Assembly: GCF_910583865.1 (NCBI RefSeq)
Contig: NZ_CAJTYX010000015.1
Location: forward strand, 1 to 64,000
Reading direction: 5' to 3'
DNA from: an uncultured Muribaculum sp.
Lineage (GTDB): Bacteria; Bacteroidota; Bacteroidia; Bacteroidales; Muribaculaceae
Length of the DNA: 64,000 nucleotides
Each line of letters begins with the position of its first letter. Position 1 is the stretch's first letter. Below the pieces are notes generated by a model. The model was not told the DNA's origin and did not search any database. It saw only the letters and a list, made by a program, of their open reading frames with translations. A program made the position numbers and the translations under genes. Positions 51,749 through 60,772 of the stretch are shown piece by piece.

Positions 51749-54520
51749 ATGGAATATAACCACAGAGATATAGAATCGCGCTGGCAGCGGTATTGGAAAG
51801 AGCATAAGACCTACAAGACGGAGATAGACAATTCTCGTCCGAAGTACTATGTACTCGACATGTTCCCCTATCCCTCCGGCGCCGGGCTGCATGTGGGCCA
51901 TCCGCTCGGCTATATAGCAAGCGACATCTATTCACGCTACAAGCGTCTCAACGGATTCAATGTGCTCCACCCCATGGGCTACGACTCCTACGGCCTTCCC
52001 GCCGAACAGTATGCCATCCAGACGGGCCAGCATCCTGAAAAGACCACATTCGAGAATATCGACCGCTATCGTAGCCAGCTCGACAAGATCGGTTTCTGCT
52101 ATGACTGGGACAGGGAGATACGCACGTGCGACCCCTCCTACTATAAGTGGACGCAGTGGGCGTTCATGAAGATGTTTGAGCACTATTACGACCGCACCGC
52201 CGACAAGGCTATGCCGGTAGCCGACCTTGTAAAGCATTTCGAGGAAAACGGTACAACCGGTGTCAACGCCGCCTGCGGCAAGGCAATGGAGTTTACCGCC
52301 GAAGAGTGGAAGGCTATGACTCCTAAGGAGAAGAGCGACACTCTGATGAACTACCGCATAGCTTTCCTTGCCGACACGATGGTCAACTGGTGTCCGAAGC
52401 TGGGCACGGTGCTTGCCAACGACGAGGTGAGCGAAGGCGTGTCGCTGCGCGGCGGCTATCCTGTGGAACAGAAGCTCATGTACCAGTGGTGTCTGCGTGT
52501 GTCGGCCTATGCACAGCGTCTGCTTGACGGTCTTGAGAAGATTGACTGGACCGACTCGCTCAAGGAGACGCAGCGCAACTGGATAGGCCGATCGGAGGGA
52601 GCGGAGATGCGTTTCCCTATTGCAGGAAAAGATATAGAGCTTGAGATATTCACCACACGTGCCGACACCGTGTTCGGAGTGACTTTCATGGTGCTTGCCC
52701 CCGAGAGCGTATATGTAGACATGATTACCACTCCGGAGCAGCGCGCCGCCGTCGACGCATATCTCGACGAGGTCAAGCATAAGACCGAGCGCGAGCGAAT
52801 GATCGACAAGAAGGTCACCGGTGTGTTTACCGGTGCGTATGCCGTGAATCCTCTTACCGGGAAGAATATCCCTGTGTGGGTGAGCGACTATGTGCTCGCG
52901 GGATATGGTACGGGTGCCATCATGGCCGTTCCCGCCCATGACAGCCGCGACTATGCTTTCGCCCGCCATTTCGACCTCCCCATAATACCGCTTATCGAGG
53001 GCGCCGACGTGTCGGAAGAGAGCTTCGACGCCAAGTCGGGCAGGATGATCAATTCGGCAAGCGCCGAGCTTGACCTCAACGGCATGGAGGTGAAGGACGC
53101 GATTGCTGCCACCAAGCGTTTCATCGAGGAGAAAGGTATAGGAAAGGTGAAGGTGAACTATCGTCTGCGCGACGCCATCTTCAGCCGTCAGCGCTACTGG
53201 GGCGAGCCGTTCCCTGTCTATTATAAGGATGGCATCCCTACCCTTCTTCCGGAGGAAAGTCTGCCGCTTGAACTTCCGGAGGTGGACAAGTTCCTGCCGA
53301 CAGAGACCGGCGAGCCTCCGCTGGGTCGTGCCAAGAACTGGAAAACGAAGGAGGGCTATCCTCTCGAACTGAATACCATGCCAGGATTCGCAGGATCGAG
53401 CGCATACTATCTGCGCTATATGGATCCGAAGAACGACAAGGCGCTTGTAAGCTCCGAGGCCGACGGCTACTGGCAGGACGTGGATCTTTATGTAGGCGGT
53501 ACGGAACATGCCACCGGCCACCTTATATACAGCCGCTTCTGGAACAAGTTCCTTTATGACCTCGGTGTCGTGTGCCGCGACGAGCCTTTCAGAAAACTCG
53601 TCAACCAGGGCATGATACAGGGAAGGAGTAATTTCGTCTACCGCATAAAAGACACCAATACGTTCGTGTCGGCGGGATTGCGCAAGGATTATGACACCAC
53701 TCCCATACATGTGGATGTGAACATAGTGAGCAACGACGTGCTCGACACGGAGAAGTTCCGCGCATGGCGTCCGGAATTCAAGGATGCGGAGTTTGTCCTT
53801 GAGGATGGAAAGTATGTGTGCGGATATGCCGTAGAGAAGATGTCGAAGTCGATGTTCAACGTGGTTAATCCTGACGACATAGTAGACCGTTACGGTGCCG
53901 ACACGCTTCGTCTGTATGAGATGTTCCTCGGTCCGATAGAGGCAAGCAAGCCTTGGGACACCAACGGCATAGACGGGGTGAACCGCTTCCTCAAGAAACT
54001 CTGGGCATTCTTCTACAAGGGCGATACTATGCTTGTCAATGACGAGCCGGCATCGGCAGAGGCTTTGAAGGCAGTGCACAAACTTATAAAGAAGGTCACG
54101 GCCGACATAGAGGCGTTCAGCTACAATACTTCGGTGGCGGCGTTCATGATATGTGTCAACGAACTTACACAGCTGAAATGTCACAGCCGTGAGGCGCTTG
54201 AGCCTCTGGTGGTTCTCATCGCTCCGTTTGCCCCGCATATAGCGGAGGAGCTGTGGCATGCTCTCGGACATGATACTACTGTGTGTGACGCGTCATGGCC
54301 TGTATGTGACGAAAAATATCTTGTGGAGTCTACGGTCAATATGGCTGTGAGCTTCAACGGCAAGGCGCGCTACAATATCCAGGTGGCTGCCGATGCTCCC
54401 CGCGAGGAGATAGAAAAGACGGCTCTGGAGCATGAAGGTGCTGCGAAGTGGCTCGACGGCAAGCAGGTACGCAAGATAATAGTAGTGCCCGGAAAGATTG
54501 TAAATATCGTGGTCGGATGA
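51749..54520 (+). CDS. leuS: Leucyl-tRNA synthetase
   Basis: 923 residues from the ATG at 51749 (MEYNHRDIESRWQRYW). The HIGH-type motif is in PSGAGLHVGHPLGY, the CP1 editing domain contains the usual GTGAIMAVPAHDSRD, and the KMSKS loop appears as VEKMSKSMFN. The C-terminal anticodon domain is complete. It charges tRNA-Leu in the cytoplasm. It follows nadA closely and ends at a strong bidirectional terminator. Confidence 0.97.
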   Translation: MEYNHRDIESRWQRYWKEHKTYKTEIDNSRPKYYVLDMFPYPSGAGLHVGHPLGYIASDIYSRYKRLNGFNVLHPMGYDSYGLPAEQYAIQTGQHPEKTTFENIDRYRSQLDKIGFCYDWDREIRTCDPSYYKWTQWAFMKMFEHYYDRTADKAMPVADLVKHFEENGTTGVNAACGKAMEFTAEEWKAMTPKEKSDTLMNYRIAFLADTMVNWCPKLGTVLANDEVSEGVSLRGGYPVEQKLMYQWCLRVSAYAQRLLDGLEKIDWTDSLKETQRNWIGRSEGAEMRFPIAGKDIELEIFTTRADTVFGVTFMVLAPESVYVDMITTPEQRAAVDAYLDEVKHKTERERMIDKKVTGVFTGAYAVNPLTGKNIPVWVSDYVLAGYGTGAIMAVPAHDSRDYAFARHFDLPIIPLIEGADVSEESFDAKSGRMINSASAELDLNGMEVKDAIAATKRFIEEKGIGKVKVNYRLRDAIFSRQRYWGEPFPVYYKDGIPTLLPEESLPLELPEVDKFLPTETGEPPLGRAKNWKTKEGYPLELNTMPGFAGSSAYYLRYMDPKNDKALVSSEADGYWQDVDLYVGGTEHATGHLIYSRFWNKFLYDLGVVCRDEPFRKLVNQGMIQGRSNFVYRIKDTNTFVSAGLRKDYDTTPIHVDVNIVSNDVLDTEKFRAWRPEFKDAEFVLEDGKYVCGYAVEKMSKSMFNVVNPDDIVDRYGADTLRLYEMFLGPIEASKPWDTNGIDGVNRFLKKLWAFFYKGDTMLVNDEPASAEALKAVHKLIKKVTADIEAFSYNTSVAAFMICVNELTQLKCHSREALEPLVVLIAPFAPHIAEELWHALGHDTTVCDASWPVCDEKYLVESTVNMAVSFNGKARYNIQVAADAPREEIEKTALEHEGAAKWLDGKQVRKIIVVPGKIVNIVVG

Positions 54521-54540
54521 CGATATAAAACTCCATAAAA

Positions 54541-54579
54541 AAGAAGAGGACGTTCAATTTGAACGTCCTCTTCTTTTTT
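54541..54579. terminator. Bidirectional terminator after leuS
   Basis: AAGAAGAGGACGTTCA (54541-54556) and TGAACGTCCTCTTCTT (54560-54575) are exact reverse complements around ATT. A T-run follows on the plus side and an A-run precedes, so the structure serves both leuS and the convergent minus-strand gene. Confidence 0.92.
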
Positions 54580-54594
54580 ATGTATGTAGCTATG

Positions 54595-55257
54595 TTACAT
54601 GATGACTTTAGTGACAACGTCACCTTGGCGACGGATGTAAAGGCCACCTTTCGGTTCGGTTACTTTTACGCCGAGCAGATTGAAGTACTCGACAGGTGCA
54701 TCATGGTCCGAGACTATGTTGTCGATAGCACTCGATCCTTTGGTATATTCAATTTCCATGTATGGGAAACGGGTAGGATTGGATTTCTTGGGTGTGTAGG
54801 AAAGTCCGAAATCGGTTGCTGCCGAACCTGTCCAAGTCATGACTGTTTCATCAATAGCGGTTGTGCCACAATTCTCAGGATAATCGACATCAAGAGTCTT
54901 GGGAGTATAGCCGGTATTTGTGCACTGGAAGGTTATTTTAGTAATAGTAACATCCTTGGCAGGGGTGAATGAAAGCAATGTCTGTTTAGCCCACTGGAGA
55001 TGCGGTGTCTGTCCCTCCGGGTTAATGTAAGTGAAACCTGTGCTCTCTACATTCTTGTAGAAGGCAAATGTACATACGCCCGGCACATTGAAGTCCTTGT
55101 CGTTGATGGGGGTGTCTTTGTTTCCTTCGGGGAATTCAACTTTGTTGGTAACAGTACCCTGATAATCATATCCGGCAAAAACCACTACGACTTCGTCGGC
55201 TTGTGCGGCGAACGTCATAGACATCGTACAGAGAATAGCAAGTAAAGTTTTCTTCAT
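54595..55257 (-). CDS. Secreted protein with T9SS-type C-terminal domain
   Basis: 220 residues. The signal peptide is MKKTLLAILCTMSMTFAAQA. The mature part is beta-rich, with VVVVFAGYDYQGTV and VTITKITFQCTNTGYTPKTL, without a recognised enzymatic family. The end (DAPVEYFNLLGVKVTEPKGGLYIRRQGDVVTKVIM) is a type A T9SS sorting signal of the Muribaculaceae/Prevotella style. It is probably displayed on or released from the surface. Confidence 0.8.
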   Translation of the reverse strand: MKKTLLAILCTMSMTFAAQADEVVVVFAGYDYQGTVTNKVEFPEGNKDTPINDKDFNVPGVCTFAFYKNVESTGFTYINPEGQTPHLQWAKQTLLSFTPAKDVTITKITFQCTNTGYTPKTLDVDYPENCGTTAIDETVMTWTGSAATDFGLSYTPKKSNPTRFPYMEIEYTKGSSAIDNIVSDHDAPVEYFNLLGVKVTEPKGGLYIRRQGDVVTKVIM

Positions 55258-55323
55258 AATTAAATCTAATGGTTAATATAATTTAGACAATTATGAAGGC
55301 TATGATGCTAATCAATATGGACC

Positions 55324-55914
55324 CTAAAATTTAAGAGGAATCAAATTTTTATTATTTGTGTCTACCAACATTGCTTTGGTAGCGGCTCTTAATAACGGAG
55401 TGTCATCATCATGGTCACTTATAGCCAGATCAATGATAAATGAATATTTTTCAGAAAGTTGTATGACATGATTCAGTTTCATCAGACCACGTGTCTCATA
55501 CCATTTTTCGCCTTTTGCAGGATTTGGAGTAGCCACACAAAAATCGAATCCAAAACGTTTTGCAATATCCTTAGCGTAGGCCTCAGGAGCGGCAGTGGCG
55601 AGAATTGTAATAAAATTGTCCTGCTTTGATATTTCAAGAATGTCGCAAACTTGCATATTTTTGTTTGTGTAGACTGTCTCTACCAATTTGTTAAGTGTCT
55701 TGGGTGAAATTGGTGTGAAGCGAGCGAGTATATGGTGTTTCATCGATGCATGGCTTACCATGCGAAATTTACGCGCTAATATCCACAAAACCAGTTCTGA
55801 AAAGAGTAGGGGTCTGATGGAGTACTCTTTCAACAGGTATTTTATATATATATTGAACGTGTTGAGATTGCAAAGGGTATTGTCGAGATCGATTGCTATA
55901 GCTTTCCGTATCAT
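55324..55914 (-). CDS. HAD superfamily hydrolase
   Basis: 196 residues. Motif I is IAIDLDNTL with nucleophile Asp9 and Asp11, motif II is ILATAAPEAYAKDI, and motif IV is AISDHDDDTPLL. The helical cap sits between motifs I and II (about 20-85), as in the phosphoserine-phosphatase-like (HAD-IB) group. It is probably a small-molecule phosphatase with unknown substrate. It starts 12 bp after the phosphoribosyltransferase stop and is AT-rich compared with rdgB or leuS. Confidence 0.82.
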   Translation of the reverse strand: MIRKAIAIDLDNTLCNLNTFNIYIKYLLKEYSIRPLLFSELVLWILARKFRMVSHASMKHHILARFTPISPKTLNKLVETVYTNKNMQVCDILEISKQDNFITILATAAPEAYAKDIAKRFGFDFCVATPNPAKGEKWYETRGLMKLNHVIQLSEKYSFIIDLAISDHDDDTPLLRAATKAMLVDTNNKNLIPLKF

Positions 55915-55926
55915 GGCATAATATAT

Positions 55927-56493
55927 TTAATAATCGGCAGACCAGGGGAATCTCACTAAAGTGTTATTATATAAATATATATCAGGTATTATAATGGAAT
56001 TTTTTGTGGTCACCGTTACTGCTGCGGTGACTATCCTTCCATTAGGGAATAGCTTGGCCAAGAGTGAGACTGTACCATGCATGGTGGCTCCGGAATCGAC
56101 TGCATCATCGGTAACCAATATGAGGGGAGTAGGTATGTCTTTAAGCAGATTATTAATGTCGATTGATTCGTCAAGTGTGATATGACGGTTTTTGTTTTTG
56201 CTCTTGTTGAGAATGAGATGCTCTGTGATGCGTAGAAAATCATTGAGAAATGATGGCAATTTTTTTAATAAAGGTGTCAATCTGGAACGCATCCCTTTAC
56301 CGGGGCGTGATGCCTTGGTATAGACGAGAGATGATACATCAAGATGTGAGGCCATCATTCCGGCTATATATTCTCCTCCCGTCCTTATACCGACGATGAT
56401 GTCCGGAGTACGTCCCGTAAAGAGCATGACTTTCTCGGACATCTCTTGACATGCCTCATTGAGCTGTATATATGAGAGGGTTGTTATTTTCAT
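55927..56493 (-). CDS. Phosphoribosyltransferase-fold protein
   Basis: 188 residues from the ATG at 56493 (MKITTLSYIQLNEACQEM). The frame extends to 56574 but a -7 box at 56511-56518 makes the later ATG the better choice. The PRPP-binding motif is LILVTDDAVDSGATMHG and the PPi loop is in VGIRTGGEYIAG. The substrate base cannot be named. A basic stretch (KGMRSRLTPLLKKLP) lies in the middle. It forms a two-gene unit with the HAD phosphatase. Confidence 0.82.
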   Translation of the reverse strand: MKITTLSYIQLNEACQEMSEKVMLFTGRTPDIIVGIRTGGEYIAGMMASHLDVSSLVYTKASRPGKGMRSRLTPLLKKLPSFLNDFLRITEHLILNKSKNKNRHITLDESIDINNLLKDIPTPLILVTDDAVDSGATMHGTVSLLAKLFPNGRIVTAAVTVTTKNSIIIPDIYLYNNTLVRFPWSADY

Positions 56494-56510
56494 CTTGAAT
56501 ATATATCCGG

Positions 56511-56518
56511 CAAAGATA
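56511..56518 (-). promoter_or_regulatory. -7 box for the phosphoribosyltransferase/HAD pair
   Basis: The minus strand reads TATCTTTG, 17 bases before the ATG at 56493. It fixes the start of the phosphoribosyltransferase. Confidence 0.6.
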
Positions 56519-56605
56519 AAATTAATTTCGGATAAGTATACATTTGATAAATGATAATGTATGTTATATGGCAATAAACGGTTGAGACAATGCGTTATTA
56601 TCTGT

Positions 56606-57190
56606 ATGAAACAGATAGTGTTTGCTACAAATAACGCTCATAAGCTTAAGGAGGTGCGTGAGATACTTCACGATACCGGTATGAGTGTATTGTCATTGGA
56701 GGATATAGGATGCCACGATGACATACCTGAGACTGCCGATACGCTTGACGGTAATGCATTAATAAAAGCTCAATGGGTGAAGCAGCGCTATGGATATGAT
56801 TGTTTCGCTGATGATACAGGATTGGAAGTGGATGTGCTTGGCGGTGCGCCGGGTGTTTATTCAGCCCGTTATGCAAGTTCCGGACATGATTCGGCTGCAA
56901 ATGTAGCCCTGCTTCTTAAAAAGCTTGAAGGTAAGGAGGATAGAAAAGCTCGTTTCCGTACGGTCATCGCTCTTATTATTGGCGATGAGGAGCCTTTGCT
57001 TTTCAACGGAATAGTGAATGGGCGTATAACCGACAAACTGCACGGAGCCGGAGGATTCGGCTATGATCCGGTGTTCTTACCCGATGGCAGTGACAGGACA
57101 TTCGCCGAGATGACCGACGGTGAGAAGAACGCGATAAGCCATCGCGGAAGAGCTGTAAGGAAGCTTGCAGAATATCTGTCTGTAAATTAA
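56606..57190 (+). CDS. rdgB: XTP/dITP diphosphatase (HAM1/RdgB)
   Basis: 194 residues from the ATG at 56606 (MKQIVFATNNAHKLKEVREIL). The signature FADDTGLEVDVLGGAPGVYSARYA and the closing GEKNAISHRGRAVRKL are complete. It removes non-canonical purine nucleoside triphosphates from the pool. porZ begins 61 bp downstream behind its own -7 box. Confidence 0.96.
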   Translation: MKQIVFATNNAHKLKEVREILHDTGMSVLSLEDIGCHDDIPETADTLDGNALIKAQWVKQRYGYDCFADDTGLEVDVLGGAPGVYSARYASSGHDSAANVALLLKKLEGKEDRKARFRTVIALIIGDEEPLLFNGIVNGRITDKLHGAGGFGYDPVFLPDGSDRTFAEMTDGEKNAISHRGRAVRKLAEYLSVN

Positions 57191-57214
57191 ACAGTATATG
57201 CAAAGCTTTTTTCA

Positions 57215-57222
57215 TATTTTTG
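57215..57222 (+). promoter_or_regulatory. -7 box of porZ
   Basis: TATTTTTG, 29 bases before the porZ ATG at 57252. The -33 element is poor. Confidence 0.5.
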
Positions 57223-57251
57223 CATTAGAAAAAGTAATTATCAGATCACAT

Positions 57252-59696
57252 ATGTATAGGAATTTACTGATATTGGTGTCTCTTATATCCGTTTTTGTTG
57301 TCAATAGCAACGCTCAGCATGCTGTGGGGTCATGGGAGGTATATAGTAATTATGGTATTGACCGTGCCGATATTCTTGATACGGAGAAGAAAGTGTATTT
57401 CTGTGGCGGAGGGTCATTGTTTCATTACGATAAGGAGCTTGACGAGACATATTCTTATAATATAAGCAACGGACTGTCGGACGTGAATGTGAAAGGAATT
57501 CATCGCAATTATGAACGTGACTACATTGTAGCCGTGTACGACAACAGCAACATGGATGTTGTCTACGATGACGGGCGTATAGTGAACCTTAGCGATATAA
57601 AGGATGCGCAGTATGTGACCGACAAGACGGTAAACAGCATAGCTTTTGACGGTGACGAGATGTATGTGGCTACCGGATTCGGTCTGGTGAGATATTATTT
57701 GAGCAAAGGTGCTGTAAAGGAGTCCGGCATATTCAGTTTCCCGGTGCATGGTGTGACTGTCATGGGAGACAGGATTGTTATGAGTACTGATACCGGTATT
57801 TATTTCATAGACAAGTCAAACAGGATAAACGACTTCACGCGTTATACCCGTCTCAGCGATATGGAATGCAGCTTATTGTGCGGTATGGACGAGAGTATTA
57901 TAATGGTACGCCGTCCATCGGCCAATTGGGTGAATACATATAAGATTGATTTTGAGAATATGGAGCTTGATGCAAACTATCCACGTTGGGTGATATACGG
58001 GGATGTATCGTTTAAGAGATTCGGGAAATGGTATGGACTTGTATCGCGTAATTCTTATATCCTGTGCTGTCCTAACGATGACGGAAAGGTGGACTACAAG
58101 GTTATAGATATACCATCAGATTTATATACTACGAATATATATATGTGTGGAAACGGGTCGAATAGTGGAAACGACCTCTGGTATATCAACGATAACGGAC
58201 TTGGACACCTTACCTATACTACTCCCTACGAGGATATAGATAATTCACAGAAAAGTTCGAATTATACTATCGATCGTGAACCGTCATATCCGTTTGGAAC
58301 ATCTATTCATGGCGGTCCGACACGCCTTGCCGCATCGAACAATGGGATATATGTGACGTATAATGGAATGAGTAGATATGCTTCTAATAAAAGTTATCAA
58401 AATCTTTTAAAAATCAATTTAATATCTAATGGCTTCATAAATAATATTACTCCGAAATCTGGAGATTATACTCTTTCTAATGCAAATAGCAACAATAAGC
58501 TTCTAACAGGTTATGATATAGTAGTTGATAATCAGGATAATTCTATAGTTTATATTCCTACTTGGTTTGAAGGAATATGGAAATTTAAAGATGGGAAGCA
58601 AATAGGAAAATTTGATTGTAATAATGGACCGTTTGATACATGGTGGGCTTGTTCGGTAGAATATGTTTCCTTTGATAATAAGAATAATTTATGGGCTATA
58701 GGCCATGATTATAATAATTCCCGCGAGATAATAACCATGCTTCCAGCTAATAAAAATATAGATAATGTTTCTAAGGAAGATTGGATTACTCTTGATATAC
58801 CGGGATTTGGTAATAGAGATAGTAGAGATTCCAAAATAGTACATTTCAAGCATCAGAAAAATAGAAATTTAGCAATATTTACCCAGTCATTTGGAGATAA
58901 TAATGTGGTGATATATGATACTAATGGTACTTCGGCAATATCTGATGATAAATATTGGATGTTGAATCAGTTTACGGACCAGGACGGGAAAGCGTTCGGT
59001 CCATATACCGTGATAGCTATTGCCGAGGATCAGAATGGAGATATATGGCTTGGTACGGGATGTGGAGTAATAGTCATACATAATCTCCGTGGTATGCTCA
59101 CAAACAAGAGTAATGTTGTGGAGCGTGTGAAGGTACCTCGTAACGATGGCTCTTCTTTGGCTGATTATCTTCTTGACAATCAGGCTGTGACTTCTATTGC
59201 GGTCGATGCGGGTAATCGCAAATGGATTACTACTAATACTTCAGGAGTATATTATGTAAGTGGCGATGGACGTGAGATTATAGATAACTTTACGCGCTCC
59301 AATAGTATGATTCCCTCTGACGAAGTTCATTCGGTGGTGTGCGATCCGAATAGCAGCGACGTATATTTTGGTACAACGAACGGACTTGCGATATATCATA
59401 GTACAGTAGCTCCGTCAGCGGATGATTTCAGTGAAGTTTATGCTTATCCGAATCCTGTCAGACCTGACTACTCCGGATGGATAACTATCAAAGGGCTGAT
59501 GGATAATTCATTGGTCAAGATAGCCGATGCGGCCGGGAATGTATTTCTACAGACTCGTTCGGAGGGCGGTATGGTAATCTGGGATGGCTGTAATGCTGCC
59601 GGTGACCGTGTGCCTACAGGTGTCTACTATATATATGCCTCACAGAACCAAGAATCTAATAATGGCGCCGTCACTAAAATACTTGTTGTTAAATAA
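57252..59696 (+). CDS. porZ: Type IX secretion system protein PorZ (two beta-propellers plus CTD)
   Basis: 814 residues from the ATG at 57252. The signal peptide ends in NSNAQ, followed by the PorZ-typical VGSWEVYSNYGIDRADILDTEKKVYFCGGGSLF. Two seven-bladed propellers of the two-component-regulator type follow. The end (YAYPNPVRPDYSGWITIKG ... ATKILVVK-type tail) is a T9SS C-terminal domain, which in PorZ serves recruitment to the attachment complex. PorZ is part of the PorU-V-Q-Z complex that removes sorting domains and delivers anionic LPS. Bases about 58380-58970 are far more AT-rich than the rest while the frame stays open, suggesting a recombinant internal segment. Confidence 0.85.
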   Translation: MYRNLLILVSLISVFVVNSNAQHAVGSWEVYSNYGIDRADILDTEKKVYFCGGGSLFHYDKELDETYSYNISNGLSDVNVKGIHRNYERDYIVAVYDNSNMDVVYDDGRIVNLSDIKDAQYVTDKTVNSIAFDGDEMYVATGFGLVRYYLSKGAVKESGIFSFPVHGVTVMGDRIVMSTDTGIYFIDKSNRINDFTRYTRLSDMECSLLCGMDESIIMVRRPSANWVNTYKIDFENMELDANYPRWVIYGDVSFKRFGKWYGLVSRNSYILCCPNDDGKVDYKVIDIPSDLYTTNIYMCGNGSNSGNDLWYINDNGLGHLTYTTPYEDIDNSQKSSNYTIDREPSYPFGTSIHGGPTRLAASNNGIYVTYNGMSRYASNKSYQNLLKINLISNGFINNITPKSGDYTLSNANSNNKLLTGYDIVVDNQDNSIVYIPTWFEGIWKFKDGKQIGKFDCNNGPFDTWWACSVEYVSFDNKNNLWAIGHDYNNSREIITMLPANKNIDNVSKEDWITLDIPGFGNRDSRDSKIVHFKHQKNRNLAIFTQSFGDNNVVIYDTNGTSAISDDKYWMLNQFTDQDGKAFGPYTVIAIAEDQNGDIWLGTGCGVIVIHNLRGMLTNKSNVVERVKVPRNDGSSLADYLLDNQAVTSIAVDAGNRKWITTNTSGVYYVSGDGREIIDNFTRSNSMIPSDEVHSVVCDPNSSDVYFGTTNGLAIYHSTVAPSADDFSEVYAYPNPVRPDYSGWITIKGLMDNSLVKIADAAGNVFLQTRSEGGMVIWDGCNAAGDRVPTGVYYIYASQNQESNNGAVTKILVVK

Positions 59697-59755
59697 AAAA
59701 TGTCATATGGTGATTTCAATAATACGTTTCTTAATGCTGCCTAATTCACAAAGAG

Positions 59756-60772
59756 GTGAAAGATAGACCAGTTATATCTGTAATTATTCCTATATATAAT
59801 ACTTATCAATATTTAAATGAATGCTTTCTTAGTGTAGAGGCTCAGTCATTTAAGAATATAGAAGTATTAATGATTGACGATGGGTCAACCGATGGAAGTA
59901 TAGAAATTTGTAAAAAGTGGATTAACAAAGACGAAAGATTTATATTAATTAGGAAAAAGAATGAGGGGCCTTCTTCTGCTCGCAATTTAGGTTTAAATAG
60001 AGCAAAGGGCGATTTTATTGCATTTATTGATAGTGATGATGTAATACATCCGCATTATTTAAAAACTTTAGTTGATATCATCATAAAGAAAGAATATCTG
60101 ATAGTAGTATGTGATTTTTTGCGGTTTAAGAAAAATTATCCTTTAGTTTCTTCTCATGTAAGAAACTTTTATCATTATATTCCTTCAGAGGCGATTAAGA
60201 TAATGTTATATCAGAATGGCAGAATAAATAGTGCACCATGGGGTAAATTATTTAGAAAGGATTTAATAAAAGATATATGGTTTAAAAATGGAATTATCTA
60301 TGAAGATTTAGAATGGTTATCACGTGTAATGTATAAAATGCCAAAATCAAAGAGAATTGGAATTTGTGATGCTAAATTATATTTTTATAGAATTAGAGAG
60401 GGAAGCCTGATTAATACTTTTTCCAACAAACGATTAGATGTTCTGGATGTATCAAAAGAAATAGAATGTAATGCTCTTAATATAGGAGACTACGGGATTA
60501 TAAGAGCAGCAAGGGATAGGGTATTAAGTGCCAATTTTGAAATATATTTGGCATTGTATGATTTAAAATATAAGAATAGAGAGTTGTACAACTCAAGTGT
60601 GTATAATTATGATGAAACAATTAAGGGGTGCTGGAATCAGATAAAAAAGCTTAGATTAAAGTCTTTATTAAATTTTCATGTACGTAATAAGAATAAGTTA
60701 GGAATTTTATTGTCATATTTTGGACCAAGAATATTTGGATACATAGGTTCTAAAATGTCACATTTAAAATGA
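59756..60772 (+). CDS. Glycosyltransferase family 2
   Basis: 338 residues with a GTG start at 59756, the upstream in-frame region being closed by a stop. The GT-A core is VISVIIPIYNTYQYLNECF ... VLMIDDGSTDGS ... KGDFIAFIDSDDVIHP, with the DxD in IDSDD. The remainder is typical of LPS or capsule GT2 enzymes. GC content is only about 30%, in contrast to the surrounding core genome. It overlaps the acyltransferase gene by four bases (ATGA), so both belong to one acquired unit placed directly after porZ. Confidence 0.92.
   Translation: MKDRPVISVIIPIYNTYQYLNECFLSVEAQSFKNIEVLMIDDGSTDGSIEICKKWINKDERFILIRKKNEGPSSARNLGLNRAKGDFIAFIDSDDVIHPHYLKTLVDIIIKKEYLIVVCDFLRFKKNYPLVSSHVRNFYHYIPSEAIKIMLYQNGRINSAPWGKLFRKDLIKDIWFKNGIIYEDLEWLSRVMYKMPKSKRIGICDAKLYFYRIREGSLINTFSNKRLDVLDVSKEIECNALNIGDYGIIRAARDRVLSANFEIYLALYDLKYKNRELYNSSVYNYDETIKGCWNQIKKLRLKSLLNFHVRNKNKLGILLSYFGPRIFGYIGSKMSHLK

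Noticed and set aside
51932..54271. 779-codon minus-strand frame
   Set aside because: It lies wholly within leuS on the opposite strand and is a by-product of leuS codon use.
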